A DNA stretch of 16,847 bases, taken from contig JBJMHU010000028.1 of NCBI GenBank assembly GCA_045807225.1, positions 1 to 16,847 of the forward strand, written 5' to 3'. The notes below the pieces were generated by a model. It made no database searches. It saw nothing but the letters and a program-made list of their open reading frames with translations, and was not told the origin of the DNA. The translations under genes were made by a program, and so were the position numbers. This document shows positions 1 to 6,881 of this stretch, piece after piece. How positions within the stretch are numbered: position 1 is the stretch's first letter; each line of letters starts with the position of its first letter. This DNA comes from Fodinibacter sp045807225 (GTDB taxonomy: Bacteria; Actinomycetota; Actinomycetes; Actinomycetales; Dermatophilaceae).

Positions 1-271
1 TCACCAGGAGCAGCTCACGCGCGACGGACTGCGCCGGGTCGAGCTCGACGATCTTGATGACCTCGACGAGCTTGTTCAGCTGCTTGGTCACCTGCTCCAG
101 CGGTGAGTCCTCGACGTTCACCACGATCGTCATCCGCGAGAGGTCGTCGACCTCGGTCGGCCCGACCGCGAGGCTCTCGATGTTGAAGCCCCTGCGGCTG
201 AACAGGCCGGCCACCCGGGCCAGGACACCGGGCTTGTCCTCGACCAGGACGCTCAGCGTGTGACGGGTCAC
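1..271 (-). CDS. ilvN: Acetolactate synthase small (regulatory) subunit, partial
   Basis: Regulatory subunit of acetohydroxyacid synthase. It binds the IlvB catalytic subunit and gives valine feedback control in the first common step of Val/Leu/Ile synthesis. The gene starts at GTG 269-271 and runs off the left edge after 90 codons, so its end is missing. The first residues read VTRHTLSVLVEDKPGVLARV, followed by AGLFSRRGFNIESLAVGPTE: the ACT domain start with the Gly-Val-Leu turn that is characteristic of IlvN. The GTG overlaps the ilvB TGA by four bases (GTGA), so the two genes should be translationally coupled and made in step. It is expected to share the ilvB transcript and therefore the upstream attenuator. 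Nothing in the visible part is broken. Identification is close to certain. Confidence 0.96.
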   Translation of the reverse strand, partial: MTRHTLSVLVEDKPGVLARVAGLFSRRGFNIESLAVGPTEVDDLSRMTIVVNVEDSPLEQVTKQLNKLVEVIKIVELDPAQSVARELLLV

Positions 272-2094
272 TGCCGGCCCTCCAGCCCCTCGAGGTCGTC
301 CTCGTCCCAGGTCGGCGCCATGTCGCGGGCGTGCTTGATGTCGTCGTTGCTGGTGCCGGCGGCGACCATCGGCCACACCATCGCGTCTCGGTGCACCCGG
401 AAGTCCACGACGACCGGCAGGTCGTCGATCTCCATCGCCTTCTCGAGCGTCGCGTCGACCTCGTCCGGCGTCTCGCAGGCCAGCCCGACGCAGCCGTAGG
501 CGTCGGCGAGCTTGACGAAGTCGGGGATCCGCTTGGAGTGCAGGTCGGTGTTGGAGTAGCGCTCGTTGTAGAACAGCGTCTGCCACTGCCGGACCATGCC
601 GAGCGACTCGTTGTTGATGATCGCGACCTTGATCGGGATGCCCTCGATCGCGCAGGTGGCCAGCTCCTGGTTGGTCATCTGGAAGCAACCGTCGCCGTCG
701 ATGGCCCACACCGTGCGGTCGGGCATGCCGGCCTTGGCGCCCATCGCCGCCGGCACGGCGAAGCCCATGGTGCCCAGGCCGCCGGAGTTGATCCAGGTGT
801 TCGGGCGCTCGTAGCCGATGAACTGCGCGGCCCACATCTGGTGCTGCCCGACGCCGGACGCGAAGATCGTGTCCGGACCGCTGATCTGCCCGAGCCGGGC
901 GATGACCAGCTGCGGCGACAGCGACCCGTCCTCGGGCTCGGTGTAGCCCAGCGGGTAGGTGCGGCGCCACTCGTCGACCTCATGCCACCAGGCCTCGTAG
1001 TCGCCGGTGCGGCCGGCCGTGCGCTCGGTCTCCAGCGCGCCGAGCAGCTCGCGCAGCACCTGCTTGGCGTCGCCCACGATCGGCACGTCGGTCACGCGGT
1101 TCTTGCCGATCTCGGCCGGGTCGATGTCCGCGTGCACGATCTTGGCGTGCGGCGCGAACGTCGACAGCTGCCCGGTCACCCGGTCGTCGAAGCGGGCGCC
1201 GAGGCTGACGATCAGATCCGACCGCTGCAGCGCCGTGACCGCGGCCACCGTCCCGTGCATGCCGGGCATGCCGAGGTTGGCCGGGTGGCTGTCCGGCAGC
1301 GCCCCGCGCGCCATCAGCGTCGTCACCGAGGGGATGTTGGTCAGGTCGACCAGCCGGCGCAGCTCCTCGCTGGCCTGCGCCCGGACCACGCCACCGCCGA
1401 TGTACAGCACCGGCCGGCGCGACTCGACGATCAGCTTGGCGGCCTCGCGCACCTGCTTGCCGTGCGGCTTGGTCACCGGGTGGTAGCCGGCGAGCTCCAC
1501 CGTGTCCGGCCAGACGAACTCGGTCGGGGCCTGCAGCGCGTCCTTGCTGATGTCGACGAGCACCGGGCCGGGGCGGCCGGTACCGGCGATGTGGAACGCC
1601 TCGGCGATCGCCCGGGGGATCTGCGCTGCGTCGGTCACCAGGTAGTTGTGCTTGGTGATGGGCATGGTGATGCCCCGGATGTCGGCCTCCTGGAAGGCGT
1701 CCGTGCCGATCGACGTCGACGCCACCTGGCCGGTGATCGCGACCATCGGCACGGAGTCCATGTAGGCGTCGGCGATCGGGGTCACCAGGTTCGTGGCGCC
1801 CGGCCCGGACGTCGCCATGCAGACGCCGACGCGGCCCGTGGCCTGCGCGGACCCCGTGGCGGCGTGCCCGGCGCCCTGCTCGTGGCGCACCAGGACGTGC
1901 CGCACGCTGGAGTCGAAGAGCGGGTCGTAGGCGGGCAGGATCGCGCCGCCGGGGATGCCGAAGACCACGTCGACCCCGACCTGCTCGAGGGACCGTACGA
2001 GGCTCTGCGCCCCGGTCATCGTGGTCCTGGCCCGGTTCGTGGTCCGGCTGACCGATCCGGCCACGTCGGACGGCGTCACAGTGGTCCCGCTCAC
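268..2094 (-). CDS. ilvB: Acetolactate synthase large (catalytic) subunit
   Basis: ThDP-, Mg- and FAD-dependent enzyme joining two pyruvates to 2-acetolactate, or pyruvate and 2-ketobutyrate to acetohydroxybutyrate. At 608 residues it has the normal length. Visible landmarks are FGIPGGAILPAYDPL (45-59), RHEQGAGHA with the catalytic ThDP-binding Glu72, the SGPGATN loop (96-102), and the ThDP/Mg motif starting GDG at 467-469 and ending with the Asn pair 494-495. The tail AMVWPMVAAG matches actinobacterial IlvB1 proteins. The GTG at 2094 is chosen because AGGAAGG (2103-2109) lies 8 bases upstream. An ATG at 2099 is out of frame and stops after two codons. An internal ATG at Met26 is possible, since the first 25 residues are unlike the fold. 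It overlaps ilvN by four bases. Its transcript begins in the attenuator upstream. Confidence 0.97.
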   Translation of the reverse strand: MSGTTVTPSDVAGSVSRTTNRARTTMTGAQSLVRSLEQVGVDVVFGIPGGAILPAYDPLFDSSVRHVLVRHEQGAGHAATGSAQATGRVGVCMATSGPGATNLVTPIADAYMDSVPMVAITGQVASTSIGTDAFQEADIRGITMPITKHNYLVTDAAQIPRAIAEAFHIAGTGRPGPVLVDISKDALQAPTEFVWPDTVELAGYHPVTKPHGKQVREAAKLIVESRRPVLYIGGGVVRAQASEELRRLVDLTNIPSVTTLMARGALPDSHPANLGMPGMHGTVAAVTALQRSDLIVSLGARFDDRVTGQLSTFAPHAKIVHADIDPAEIGKNRVTDVPIVGDAKQVLRELLGALETERTAGRTGDYEAWWHEVDEWRRTYPLGYTEPEDGSLSPQLVIARLGQISGPDTIFASGVGQHQMWAAQFIGYERPNTWINSGGLGTMGFAVPAAMGAKAGMPDRTVWAIDGDGCFQMTNQELATCAIEGIPIKVAIINNESLGMVRQWQTLFYNERYSNTDLHSKRIPDFVKLADAYGCVGLACETPDEVDATLEKAMEIDDLPVVVDFRVHRDAMVWPMVAAGTSNDDIKHARDMAPTWDEDDLEGLEGRQ

Positions 2095-2194
2095 GCCATG
2101 CCCCTTCCTGCTCCTGATGTCCTGCGCTGCTCGGTGCTCCGCTCGCGCCGGCGTTCCGCGGCGCGGTCGTCCCCTGGCAATCGGCCCGGGAACG

Positions 2195-2231
2195 AAAAAA
2201 CCCCTCGGCCCGGGACGGGCACATCGAGGGG
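2195..2231 (-). terminator. Attenuator terminator upstream of ilvB
   Basis: Read on the minus strand, CCCCTCG (2231-2225) pairs with CGAGGGG (2207-2201). An inner stem GCCCG/CGGGC (2220-2216 with 2212-2208) is capped by a three-base loop, and six T follow directly (2200-2195). This is a textbook intrinsic terminator placed about 100 bases before the ilvB start and just after the leader peptide, so it would end transcripts before ilvB. A mutually exclusive antiterminator should exist, but I could not find a convincing one by eye. Confidence 0.9.
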
Positions 2232-2233
2232 TC

Positions 2234-2261
2234 GCACGCGGTCTGGGCTCAGACCGCGTGC
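2234..2261 (-). promoter_or_regulatory. Leader hairpin (pause/anti-antiterminator) of the ilvB attenuator
   Basis: The arms 2261-2250 and 2245-2234 are perfect 12-bp complements around a four-base loop, starting GCACGCGG. The stop codon of the leader peptide (2249-2251) straddles the 5' arm and the loop, so a ribosome that finishes the leader would melt this stem. Its position between leader peptide and terminator is that of the 1:2 hairpin in amino acid attenuators. The exact role in switching is inferred. Confidence 0.85.
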
Positions 2262-2287
2262 CGCCGGACTACGAGGAGCGAGCGCAC
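2249..2287 (-). CDS. ilvB operon leader peptide (12 residues)
   Basis: Short frame GTG-CGC-TCG-CTC-CTC-GTA-then GTC-CGG-CGG-CAC-GCG-GTC-TGA, giving MRSLLVVRRHAV. Two Leu and three Val codons sit among twelve, four of them consecutive, and one is GTA, which should be uncommon in so GC-rich a genome. There is no Ile codon. The frame ends inside a stable hairpin and is followed by a U-tailed terminator, as expected of a peptide that senses charged Leu/Val tRNA by ribosome stalling. No good Shine-Dalgarno precedes it. A -10-like hexamer ends seven bases before the GTG, so translation probably starts at the first base of the mRNA. Amino acid attenuation of ilvB is known in other actinobacteria. 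This peptide is read directly from the sequence and its function is inferred. Confidence 0.85.
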   Translation of the reverse strand: MRSLLVVRRHAV

Positions 2288-2293
2288 TCGCCC

Positions 2294-2322
2294 ACCGTGC
2301 TCCGCGGCCCCCCGGGTGTCAA
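2294..2322 (-). promoter_or_regulatory. Promoter of the ilvB leader
   Basis: TTGACA (2322-2317) is a perfect -35 hexamer. After exactly 17 bases comes CACGGT (2299-2294), a weak -10, and six bases later the leader GTG at 2287. Spacing places the transcript start on or next to that GTG. The -35 and spacer are strong; the -10 is the weak point. Confidence 0.65.
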
Positions 2323-2390
2323 CCGGCGCCTCCCTGCGTCTCGTCATACGGGACGGCGGTCCGTCTTCTGGGACGACTCGCCGGGCCCGC

Positions 2391-4088
2391 TCAGTCGCAG
2401 ACCGCGCCCCCCGCGGCCGAGCCCACCAGCCGCGCGTACTTCGCCAGCACTCCACGGGTGTGCTTCGGTGCCGGGGCCGTCCAGCCGGTACGCCGGGTCG
2501 CCAGCTCCGCCTCGTCGACCACCAGGTCCAGCCGGCCGTTCGCCACGTCCAGCCGGATCCGGTCGCCGTCCTGCACGAACGCGATCGGTCCGCCGTCCAC
2601 GGCCTCCGGCGCGACGTGCCCCACGCACAGCCCGGTGGTGCCGCCGGAGAACCGGCCGTCGGTGAGCAGCAGCACGTCCTTGCCGAGGCCGGCACCCTTG
2701 ATGGCGCCCGTGACGGCGAGCATCTCGCGCATGCCAGGGCCACCCTTGGGGCCCTCGTAGCGGATCACGACGACGTCGCCGGCGGCCAGCGTGCCGTCCT
2801 CGACGGCATCCATGGCGGCCCGCTCGCCGTCGAAGACGCGGGCGGTGCCTTCGAAGACGTCGGAGTCGAATCCGGCCGACTTCACGACCGCGCCGTCGGG
2901 CGCCAGCGAACCGGTGAGGATGGTGATGCCGCCCGTGCGGTGGATCGGCTCGCTCATCGCGCGCACCACCTTGCCGTCGACGTCGGGGGGCGCGATGTGC
3001 CGAAGGTTCTCGGCCATCGTCCGACCGGTGACCGTGAGGCAGTCACCGTGCAGCAGACCGGCATCGAGCAGGGCGCGCATGACGACGGGCACGCCGCCGA
3101 CCCGGTCGACATCCGTCATGACGTACGAGCCGAAGGGCTTGACGTCCGCGAGGTGCGGCACCCTGGCACCGACCCGCGAGAAGTCCGCGAGGGTCAGGTC
3201 GACGTCGGCCTCGTGGGCGATGGCGAGCAGGTGAAGCACCGCGTTGGTGGAGCCGCCGAAGGCCATGACGACGGCGATGGCGTTCTCGAACGCCTCCTTG
3301 GTCATGATGTCGCGGGCGGTGATGCCGCGCCGGAGCAGCTCGACGACCGCCTCGCCGCTCTTGCGGGCGAACCCGTCGCGGCGGCGGTCGGTGGCGGGCG
3401 GGGCGGCCGAGCCGGGCAGGGACATGCCGATCGCCTCGGCGACGGAGGCCATCGTGTTGGCCGTGTACATGCCGCCGCAGGCACCCTCGCCGGGGCAGAT
3501 GGCGCGCTCGATGGCGTCGACGTCCTCGCGGCTCATCAGCCCCCGGGCGCAGGCGCCGACGGCCTCGAAGGCGTCGATGATCGTGACGGTGCGCTCGGAG
3601 CCGTCGGACATCTTCGCGATGCCGGGCAGGATCGAGCCGGCGTAGAGGAACACCGACGAGAGGTCGAGGCGGGCGGCGGCCATCAGCATCCCGGGCAGCG
3701 ACTTGTCGCACCCGGCCAGCAGCACCGAGCCGTCGAGCCGCTCGGCCTGCATCACGGTCTCGACCGAGTCGGCGATGATCTCGCGGCTGACGAGCGAGAA
3801 GTGCATGCCCTCGTGGCCCATCGAGATGCCGTCGCTGACCGAGATGGTGCCGAACTCGAGGGGGTAGCCGCCGCCGGCGTGCACGCCGTCCTTGACCGCC
3901 TTCGCGAGCCGGTCGAGCGACAGGTTGCACGGGGTGATCTCGTTCCACGAGCTCGCCACGCCGATCTGTGGCTTGGCGAAGTCGTCGTCGCCGAGGCCGA
4001 CGGCGCGCAGCATCCCCCTCGCGGCGGCCTTCTCCAGGCCGTCGGTGACGTCGCGGCTGCGGGGCTTGATGTCGGGGGACGTCGTCAT
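2391..4088 (-). CDS. ilvD: Dihydroxy-acid dehydratase
   Basis: Iron-sulfur dehydratase turning 2,3-dihydroxy-isovalerate or -methylvalerate into the 2-keto acids, the third shared step of Val/Ile synthesis. 565 residues, normal length. The sequence is very like mycobacterial IlvD from IKPRSRDVTDGLEKAAARGM onward. Candidate 2Fe-2S cysteines are Cys54 (ITPCN), Cys127 (AGCDKSLPG) and Cys204 (GEGACGGMYTANTM). The ATG at 4088 is preferred: AGGA lies eight bases upstream and homologues begin near here. Upstream in-frame starts at 4097 (ATG) and 4115 (GTG) lack a placed ribosome site and would add only nine residues. The same AGGA is part of a TAGGAT (4101-4096) seven bases from the ATG, so a leaderless start is also possible. 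It lies upstream of the ilvB leader in the same direction. I see no clear terminator between them. Confidence 0.96.
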   Translation of the reverse strand: MTTSPDIKPRSRDVTDGLEKAAARGMLRAVGLGDDDFAKPQIGVASSWNEITPCNLSLDRLAKAVKDGVHAGGGYPLEFGTISVSDGISMGHEGMHFSLVSREIIADSVETVMQAERLDGSVLLAGCDKSLPGMLMAAARLDLSSVFLYAGSILPGIAKMSDGSERTVTIIDAFEAVGACARGLMSREDVDAIERAICPGEGACGGMYTANTMASVAEAIGMSLPGSAAPPATDRRRDGFARKSGEAVVELLRRGITARDIMTKEAFENAIAVVMAFGGSTNAVLHLLAIAHEADVDLTLADFSRVGARVPHLADVKPFGSYVMTDVDRVGGVPVVMRALLDAGLLHGDCLTVTGRTMAENLRHIAPPDVDGKVVRAMSEPIHRTGGITILTGSLAPDGAVVKSAGFDSDVFEGTARVFDGERAAMDAVEDGTLAAGDVVVIRYEGPKGGPGMREMLAVTGAIKGAGLGKDVLLLTDGRFSGGTTGLCVGHVAPEAVDGGPIAFVQDGDRIRLDVANGRLDLVVDEAELATRRTGWTAPAPKHTRGVLAKYARLVGSAAGGAVCD

Positions 4089-4160
4089 GCCGCCCATCCT
4101 AGGTAGGCCGTCCACCGGGGCACCGGGCGTTCCGGGACTTGTCCCCGTGGGTGGCCCGGG

Positions 4161-4946
4161 TCAGGTCGCCAGGGTGCCGCGCATCAGGCTCTGGCCCGAG
4201 TGCTGCGGAGAGCCGTCGAGCCCCTCACGCGAGATGTCGACGATGACGTAGCCCTGGTCGAGCAGGTCCTGTGGGATGACGAACGGCTGGTTCTTCGTCC
4301 CCGGCTCGAGGACGCCGAGCGAGACCATCCGCTTGAGGTCCTTGTTGATCAGCCAGACCTCGAGGTAACCGCCCGCGGTGTCCATCGGCTTGGTGGTCAC
4401 CTGGAGGTCGAGCCGCCCGTCGTGCTCCACGACGTCGGCGGTGCCCCGCACCTGCCGGGTGTCGAGGGTGTCGAGGCGGGTCGACGCGACCGTCGTGACG
4501 GGGTCGGCCTGCTCCCCTTGCAGGGCGCGCGCGCCCACGACACCGACCACGAGCCCGGCCGCAGCGGCACCGGCGACCCAGGCCAGCGGGAAGCGGCGGC
4601 GGGTGGAGCGCGAGGAACGTCGGCGGCTGAGCTCGTCACCGGCATCCGGCGCGGGCGGGGGTGCCGGCGCCGCCGGGGGGTGCGCGACCGGGAGGGGGGC
4701 CACCGATGCCGGTGCCGCCGGTGCGGCGTCCGGCTCACGGTCGAGCTCGGCCTCCACGGCATCCCACACCGACGCGGGTGGTGCGACCAGCGCGGGCTGG
4801 GGCGCGCGCAGCGTGGTGACGGTGTCGCGCAGCGCCGTCAGGGTCTGCGAGCATTCCGGGCAGCTGCGGGCGTGTTCGGCGGCACCGGAGGGCGCCGGGT
4901 CGCCGAGGGCGATGGCGGCGAGCGCGTCGTCGTCAGGATGGGTCAT
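4161..4946 (-). CDS. Anti-sigma factor, RskA/zinc-binding type
   Basis: Membrane protein that should hold the neighbouring ECF sigma factor inactive until an envelope signal triggers its proteolysis. 261 residues. The N-terminal cytoplasmic part carries the zinc anti-sigma motif His25-x3-Cys29-x2-Cys32. A Pro/Ala-rich linker (about 75-105) and a basic stretch RRRSSRSTRRR precede one membrane helix (about 118-142). The outside domain (about 150-261) has the YLEVWLINKD...SLGVLEPG pattern of the anti-sigma-K (RskA) C-terminal domain. The start at ATG 4946 has a strong GGAGGAGGTG four bases upstream and lies inside the sigma gene (14-base overlap), so the pair is translationally coupled and made together. 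Family placement is confident. Calling it the true RskA orthologue is inference, supported by the FAS1 gene nearby. Confidence 0.92.
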   Translation of the reverse strand: MTHPDDDALAAIALGDPAPSGAAEHARSCPECSQTLTALRDTVTTLRAPQPALVAPPASVWDAVEAELDREPDAAPAAPASVAPLPVAHPPAAPAPPPAPDAGDELSRRRSSRSTRRRFPLAWVAGAAAAGLVVGVVGARALQGEQADPVTTVASTRLDTLDTRQVRGTADVVEHDGRLDLQVTTKPMDTAGGYLEVWLINKDLKRMVSLGVLEPGTKNQPFVIPQDLLDQGYVIVDISREGLDGSPQHSGQSLMRGTLAT

Positions 4947-5499
4947 GGTTCACCTCCTCCAGGCGGGTCCTCAGTCGGGTCAGTCCTCGTCGCACGTGGC
5001 TCTTGACGGTGCCGAGCGGCAGGTCGAGCCGCTCGGCGATCTGCTCGTGGGTCAGGTCGTCCAGGAAGGCCATCCGGACCACGGTGCCCCGGGGCTCCCC
5101 GAGGCGGCCGAGCTCGTCGTGCAGCACGAGCCGGGCGGCGAGCTGGTCGTCGGGCGGCGCGGCGAGCGCCTCGGGACCGGCGTGGGCGGCCACGGCCGCG
5201 GCATCTCGTGCCTGTCGCGCCCGCTTGGCGTGGTGGTCGGCCACGGTGTGGCGGGTGATGCCCACCAGCCAGCCGGCGACGGATCCGCGCTCGGGGCGCA
5301 GCGTGTGCCGGCTTCGCCAGGCGGCCACGAACACCTGCTGGGTGACGTCCTCGGCGTCGTGGTGGTTGCCGAGCGAGCGCATCGCCAGCGTGTGCACCAG
5401 CGCCGACCACTCCTGGTAGGCCTCCGCGAGCGCCTCGCGCGAACCGTCACGCAGCCGCGCGGCGAGGTCGTCGACGTCGACCTGCTCACCGGTGCTCAC
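4933..5499 (-). CDS. ECF-family RNA polymerase sigma factor (SigK-like)
   Basis: Alternative sigma factor of the extracytoplasmic-function class. From the GTG at 5499 it has 188 residues, the usual size. Region 2 spans about 22-95, with DAEDVTQQVFVAAW (48-61) and GWLVGITRHTVADHH. Region 4 spans about 128-182, with the helix-turn-helix LTHEQIAERLDLPLGTVKSH (149-168). No extra C-terminal domain. The frame stays open to a GTG at 5628, but that extension is Ala/Gly-rich and unlike a sigma factor. A second GTG at 5508 is also possible. The 5499 start sits seven bases after a -10-like TATCGT, suggesting a leaderless mRNA; GGAG is only three bases away, too close to be a good ribosome site. It overlaps the anti-sigma gene by 14 bases. 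The label SigK-like rests on the RskA-type partner and FAS1 neighbour, not on sequence identity that I could measure. Confidence 0.9.
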   Translation of the reverse strand: MSTGEQVDVDDLAARLRDGSREALAEAYQEWSALVHTLAMRSLGNHHDAEDVTQQVFVAAWRSRHTLRPERGSVAGWLVGITRHTVADHHAKRARQARDAAAVAAHAGPEALAAPPDDQLAARLVLHDELGRLGEPRGTVVRMAFLDDLTHEQIAERLDLPLGTVKSHVRRGLTRLRTRLEEVNHDPS

Positions 5500-5506
5500 G
5501 GGCTCC

Positions 5507-5512
5507 ACGATA
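5507..5512 (-). promoter_or_regulatory. Possible -10 element of a leaderless sigma-factor transcript
   Basis: TATCGT (5512-5507) is a good actinobacterial -10 hexamer, separated by seven bases from the GTG chosen as the sigma start. No TTGACA-like -35 is present 16-18 bases upstream, so this is tentative. I also find no copy here of the GCATCC/CGGAAG pair seen before the FAS1 gene, hence no visible autoregulation. Confidence 0.35.
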
Positions 5513-5646
5513 GGCGGCCGCCCTCCCGCGGCGTGCGTCGCGATGGCACCTGCCGGCGCACCGGCACGACCGAGCGGGGCGGCCACCGCGAGGGCGGCCA
5601 CCCCGAGCCCGGTCGTGGATCCGGTCACGACGCGTTCGACCGCTGC

Positions 5647-6294
5647 TCAGAGGTCGGCAGGCCGCAGGACGAACACGATGCCGTGCGCGATCTGCTTGTT
5701 GCCCTTGTTGATGTCCAGGGCCCGCGGGTTGAGGAAGGGGTTGACGTCGTTGGGGTCCTGGTCGCGCAGCTCGATGATCGGCACGTGACGGTTGTAGACC
5801 TTGACCGTGAAGGTGCCGCCCTGCGCCGTGGCGAGGACCACACCGTTGGCCTTCACGGCGTCCTTCTTGGTGATCGTGGCGCCGGGCACGACGTGGTAGA
5901 GCAGCACTGCCTCGACGGTGTCCACGCCCAGGCTCGCGACCGCCTCGAACGTCGCCTTCTCGGTGCGCGGCCGGGTGCCGGTGAGGTCGCGGACGAGCAC
6001 CTGGAACGCGCGGTCGTTGGGGATGAACGCCGTGAGCGCGACGGTGCCGTCCTTGAGCAGGTTCACCGGGCTGGCCGGCTTCGCGGCGGTCACCGCGAGG
6101 ACGGCCTCGGTGACGATGTCGTAGTCGTACCAGTTGCGGTCGAACCGGTTCCCGTCGGAGGTGAGGACCGCGGCGAGGCTGCGGGTGCCGAGCGGGCTGG
6201 GAGTCGATGCGGAGGCGGACGCGGCGGGGGCGATGGTGGCAGCGGCCAGGCCGAGCACGGCGGCGGTGACGCCGAGGCGACGGAGGTTCATCAT
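5647..6294 (-). CDS. Secreted fasciclin (FAS1) domain protein, MPT70/MPT83-like
   Basis: 215 residues. Residues 1-30 form a signal peptide: basic MMNLRR, a hydrophobic core, then Ala-rich APAASASAS as a cleavage region. There is no lipobox Cys, so it should be released or loosely wall-held rather than lipid-anchored. The rest is one FAS1 domain with conserved blocks VALTAFIPNDRAF and VEAVLLYHVVPGA, ending IAHGIVFVLRPADL. FAS1 domains act in adhesion and surface contact; the ligand here is unknown. The ATG at 6294 follows GAGAGG six bases upstream; the second ATG at 6291 is equally usable. It sits 147 bases upstream of the ECF sigma gene on the same strand. In mycobacteria, SigK and RskA control FAS1 proteins MPT70/MPT83, so this is the likely target of the adjacent sigma factor. 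Confidence 0.93.
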   Translation of the reverse strand: MMNLRRLGVTAAVLGLAAATIAPAASASASTPSPLGTRSLAAVLTSDGNRFDRNWYDYDIVTEAVLAVTAAKPASPVNLLKDGTVALTAFIPNDRAFQVLVRDLTGTRPRTEKATFEAVASLGVDTVEAVLLYHVVPGATITKKDAVKANGVVLATAQGGTFTVKVYNRHVPIIELRDQDPNDVNPFLNPRALDINKGNKQIAHGIVFVLRPADL

Positions 6295-6344
6295 CAGGGT
6301 CCTCTCTGGTGGGGTGTGGTCGCGGCGCTGCGACCTCACCCGTA

Positions 6345-6372
6345 CTTCCGCCCCACGGACCCGGGTGGATGC
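6345..6372 (-). promoter_or_regulatory. Candidate ECF (SigK-type) promoter of the FAS1 gene
   Basis: In the 95-base gap before the FAS1 gene the minus strand has GCATCC (6372-6367), 16 bases, then CGGAAG (6350-6345). From memory, mycobacterial SigK promoters resemble CCATCC, about 16-18 bases, then CCGAAT; the match is 5 of 6 and 4 of 6. It would give a leader of roughly 45 bases with the ribosome site GAGAGG near its end. No housekeeping -35/-10 pair stands out in the gap. Confidence 0.45.
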
Positions 6373-6389
6373 ACTCTCGACGAGAAACT

Positions 6390-6881
6390 TCAGCCGGTGC
6401 TCGCCGGCAGCGGCACCAGGCGCCAGTAGCCCACGGCGAGGCTGGTCGCGACGGTGAGCCACACGGCATACGGCACCAGCACCCAGCCGGCCCAGGCGAC
6501 CAGTCCGCCGGTCACGAAGACGAGGAGCCAGGTGAGGACGGCGGCGCCGGCCAGCAGCACCGCGGCGCGGCCCAGGTTGTGGGGCACGTAGAACTCGTGC
6601 GCCCAGCCCACGGCGAGCGCCACCGACGCAGCCAGCAGGGCCAGCCACACCACGACGTCCCGCGGTGCGGCCTGCGAGACCACCGCCAGGCCGGCGACGC
6701 ACAGCGCGACGAAGTTGAGCGGCCAGATGACGCCGAAGACGACGTCGGGCGGCTGCCACGAGGGGCGCGGCAGGGCCGCGTACCAGCCGGGGTCGGTGGC
6801 GGTCCAGCGCACCGCCAGCGCCGCGTAGGCACCGACGACCACCAGCACCAGCAGCGCGCCGGCCACTCGGGCGGCGGTCAC
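6390..6881 (-). CDS. tspO: TspO/MBR family membrane protein (tryptophan-rich sensory protein)
   Basis: 163-residue protein of the TspO/peripheral benzodiazepine receptor family, which binds porphyrins and other hydrophobic ligands in the membrane. Five membrane helices can be placed at about 6-24, 47-69, 76-95, 105-124 and 133-153. Family marks are WYAALPRPSWQPPDVVFGVI (33-52), with the PSWxPP turn before helix 2, and the last helix LVPYAVWLTVATSLA with its aromatic face. The GTG at 6881 overlaps the TGA of the upstream transporter gene by four bases (GTGA), so expression depends on it. An in-frame extension to 6959 would be only arginine/glycine-rich readthrough of the transporter end. Pairing with an MmpL-type pump suggests a shared hydrophobic or tetrapyrrole substrate, which is inference. 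Confidence 0.88.
   Translation of the reverse strand: MTAARVAGALLVLVVVGAYAALAVRWTATDPGWYAALPRPSWQPPDVVFGVIWPLNFVALCVAGLAVVSQAAPRDVVVWLALLAASVALAVGWAHEFYVPHNLGRAAVLLAGAAVLTWLLVFVTGGLVAWAGWVLVPYAVWLTVATSLAVGYWRLVPLPASTG

Noticed and set aside
2091..2099. Two-codon frame ATG-GCG-TGA whose stop overlaps the ilvB GTG.
   Set aside because: It could act by termination and restart, but the ribosome site is only three bases from this ATG and eight from the GTG, which favours direct initiation at the GTG.
2351..2364. GACGG/CCGTC stem just after ilvD, considered as its terminator.
   Set aside because: Only five base pairs and no T run follows on the minus strand.
331..2760. An open frame of more than 800 codons on the plus strand opposite ilvB and the ilvD end.
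   Set aside because: It mirrors high-GC codon use of the certain minus-strand genes, runs across two genes and the attenuator, and gives an Arg/His/Asp-rich protein without any recognisable domain. The same holds for long plus-strand frames at 2316-4106, 4378-6429 and 7181-9052.
4133..4148. Small inverted repeat GGGAC/GTCCC between the anti-sigma gene and ilvD, considered as a terminator or operator.
   Set aside because: Five-base arms with a two-base loop are expected by chance in such GC-rich DNA, and no T run follows.
5500..5628. N-terminal extension of the ECF sigma factor to a GTG at 5628.
   Set aside because: The added 43 residues are Ala/Gly-rich and hydrophobic, unlike any sigma factor start, and no ribosome site precedes them.
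5612..5631. GTCGTG/CACGAC inverted repeat after the FAS1 gene, considered as its terminator.
   Set aside because: Six-base stem with an eight-base loop and no T run; too weak to call.
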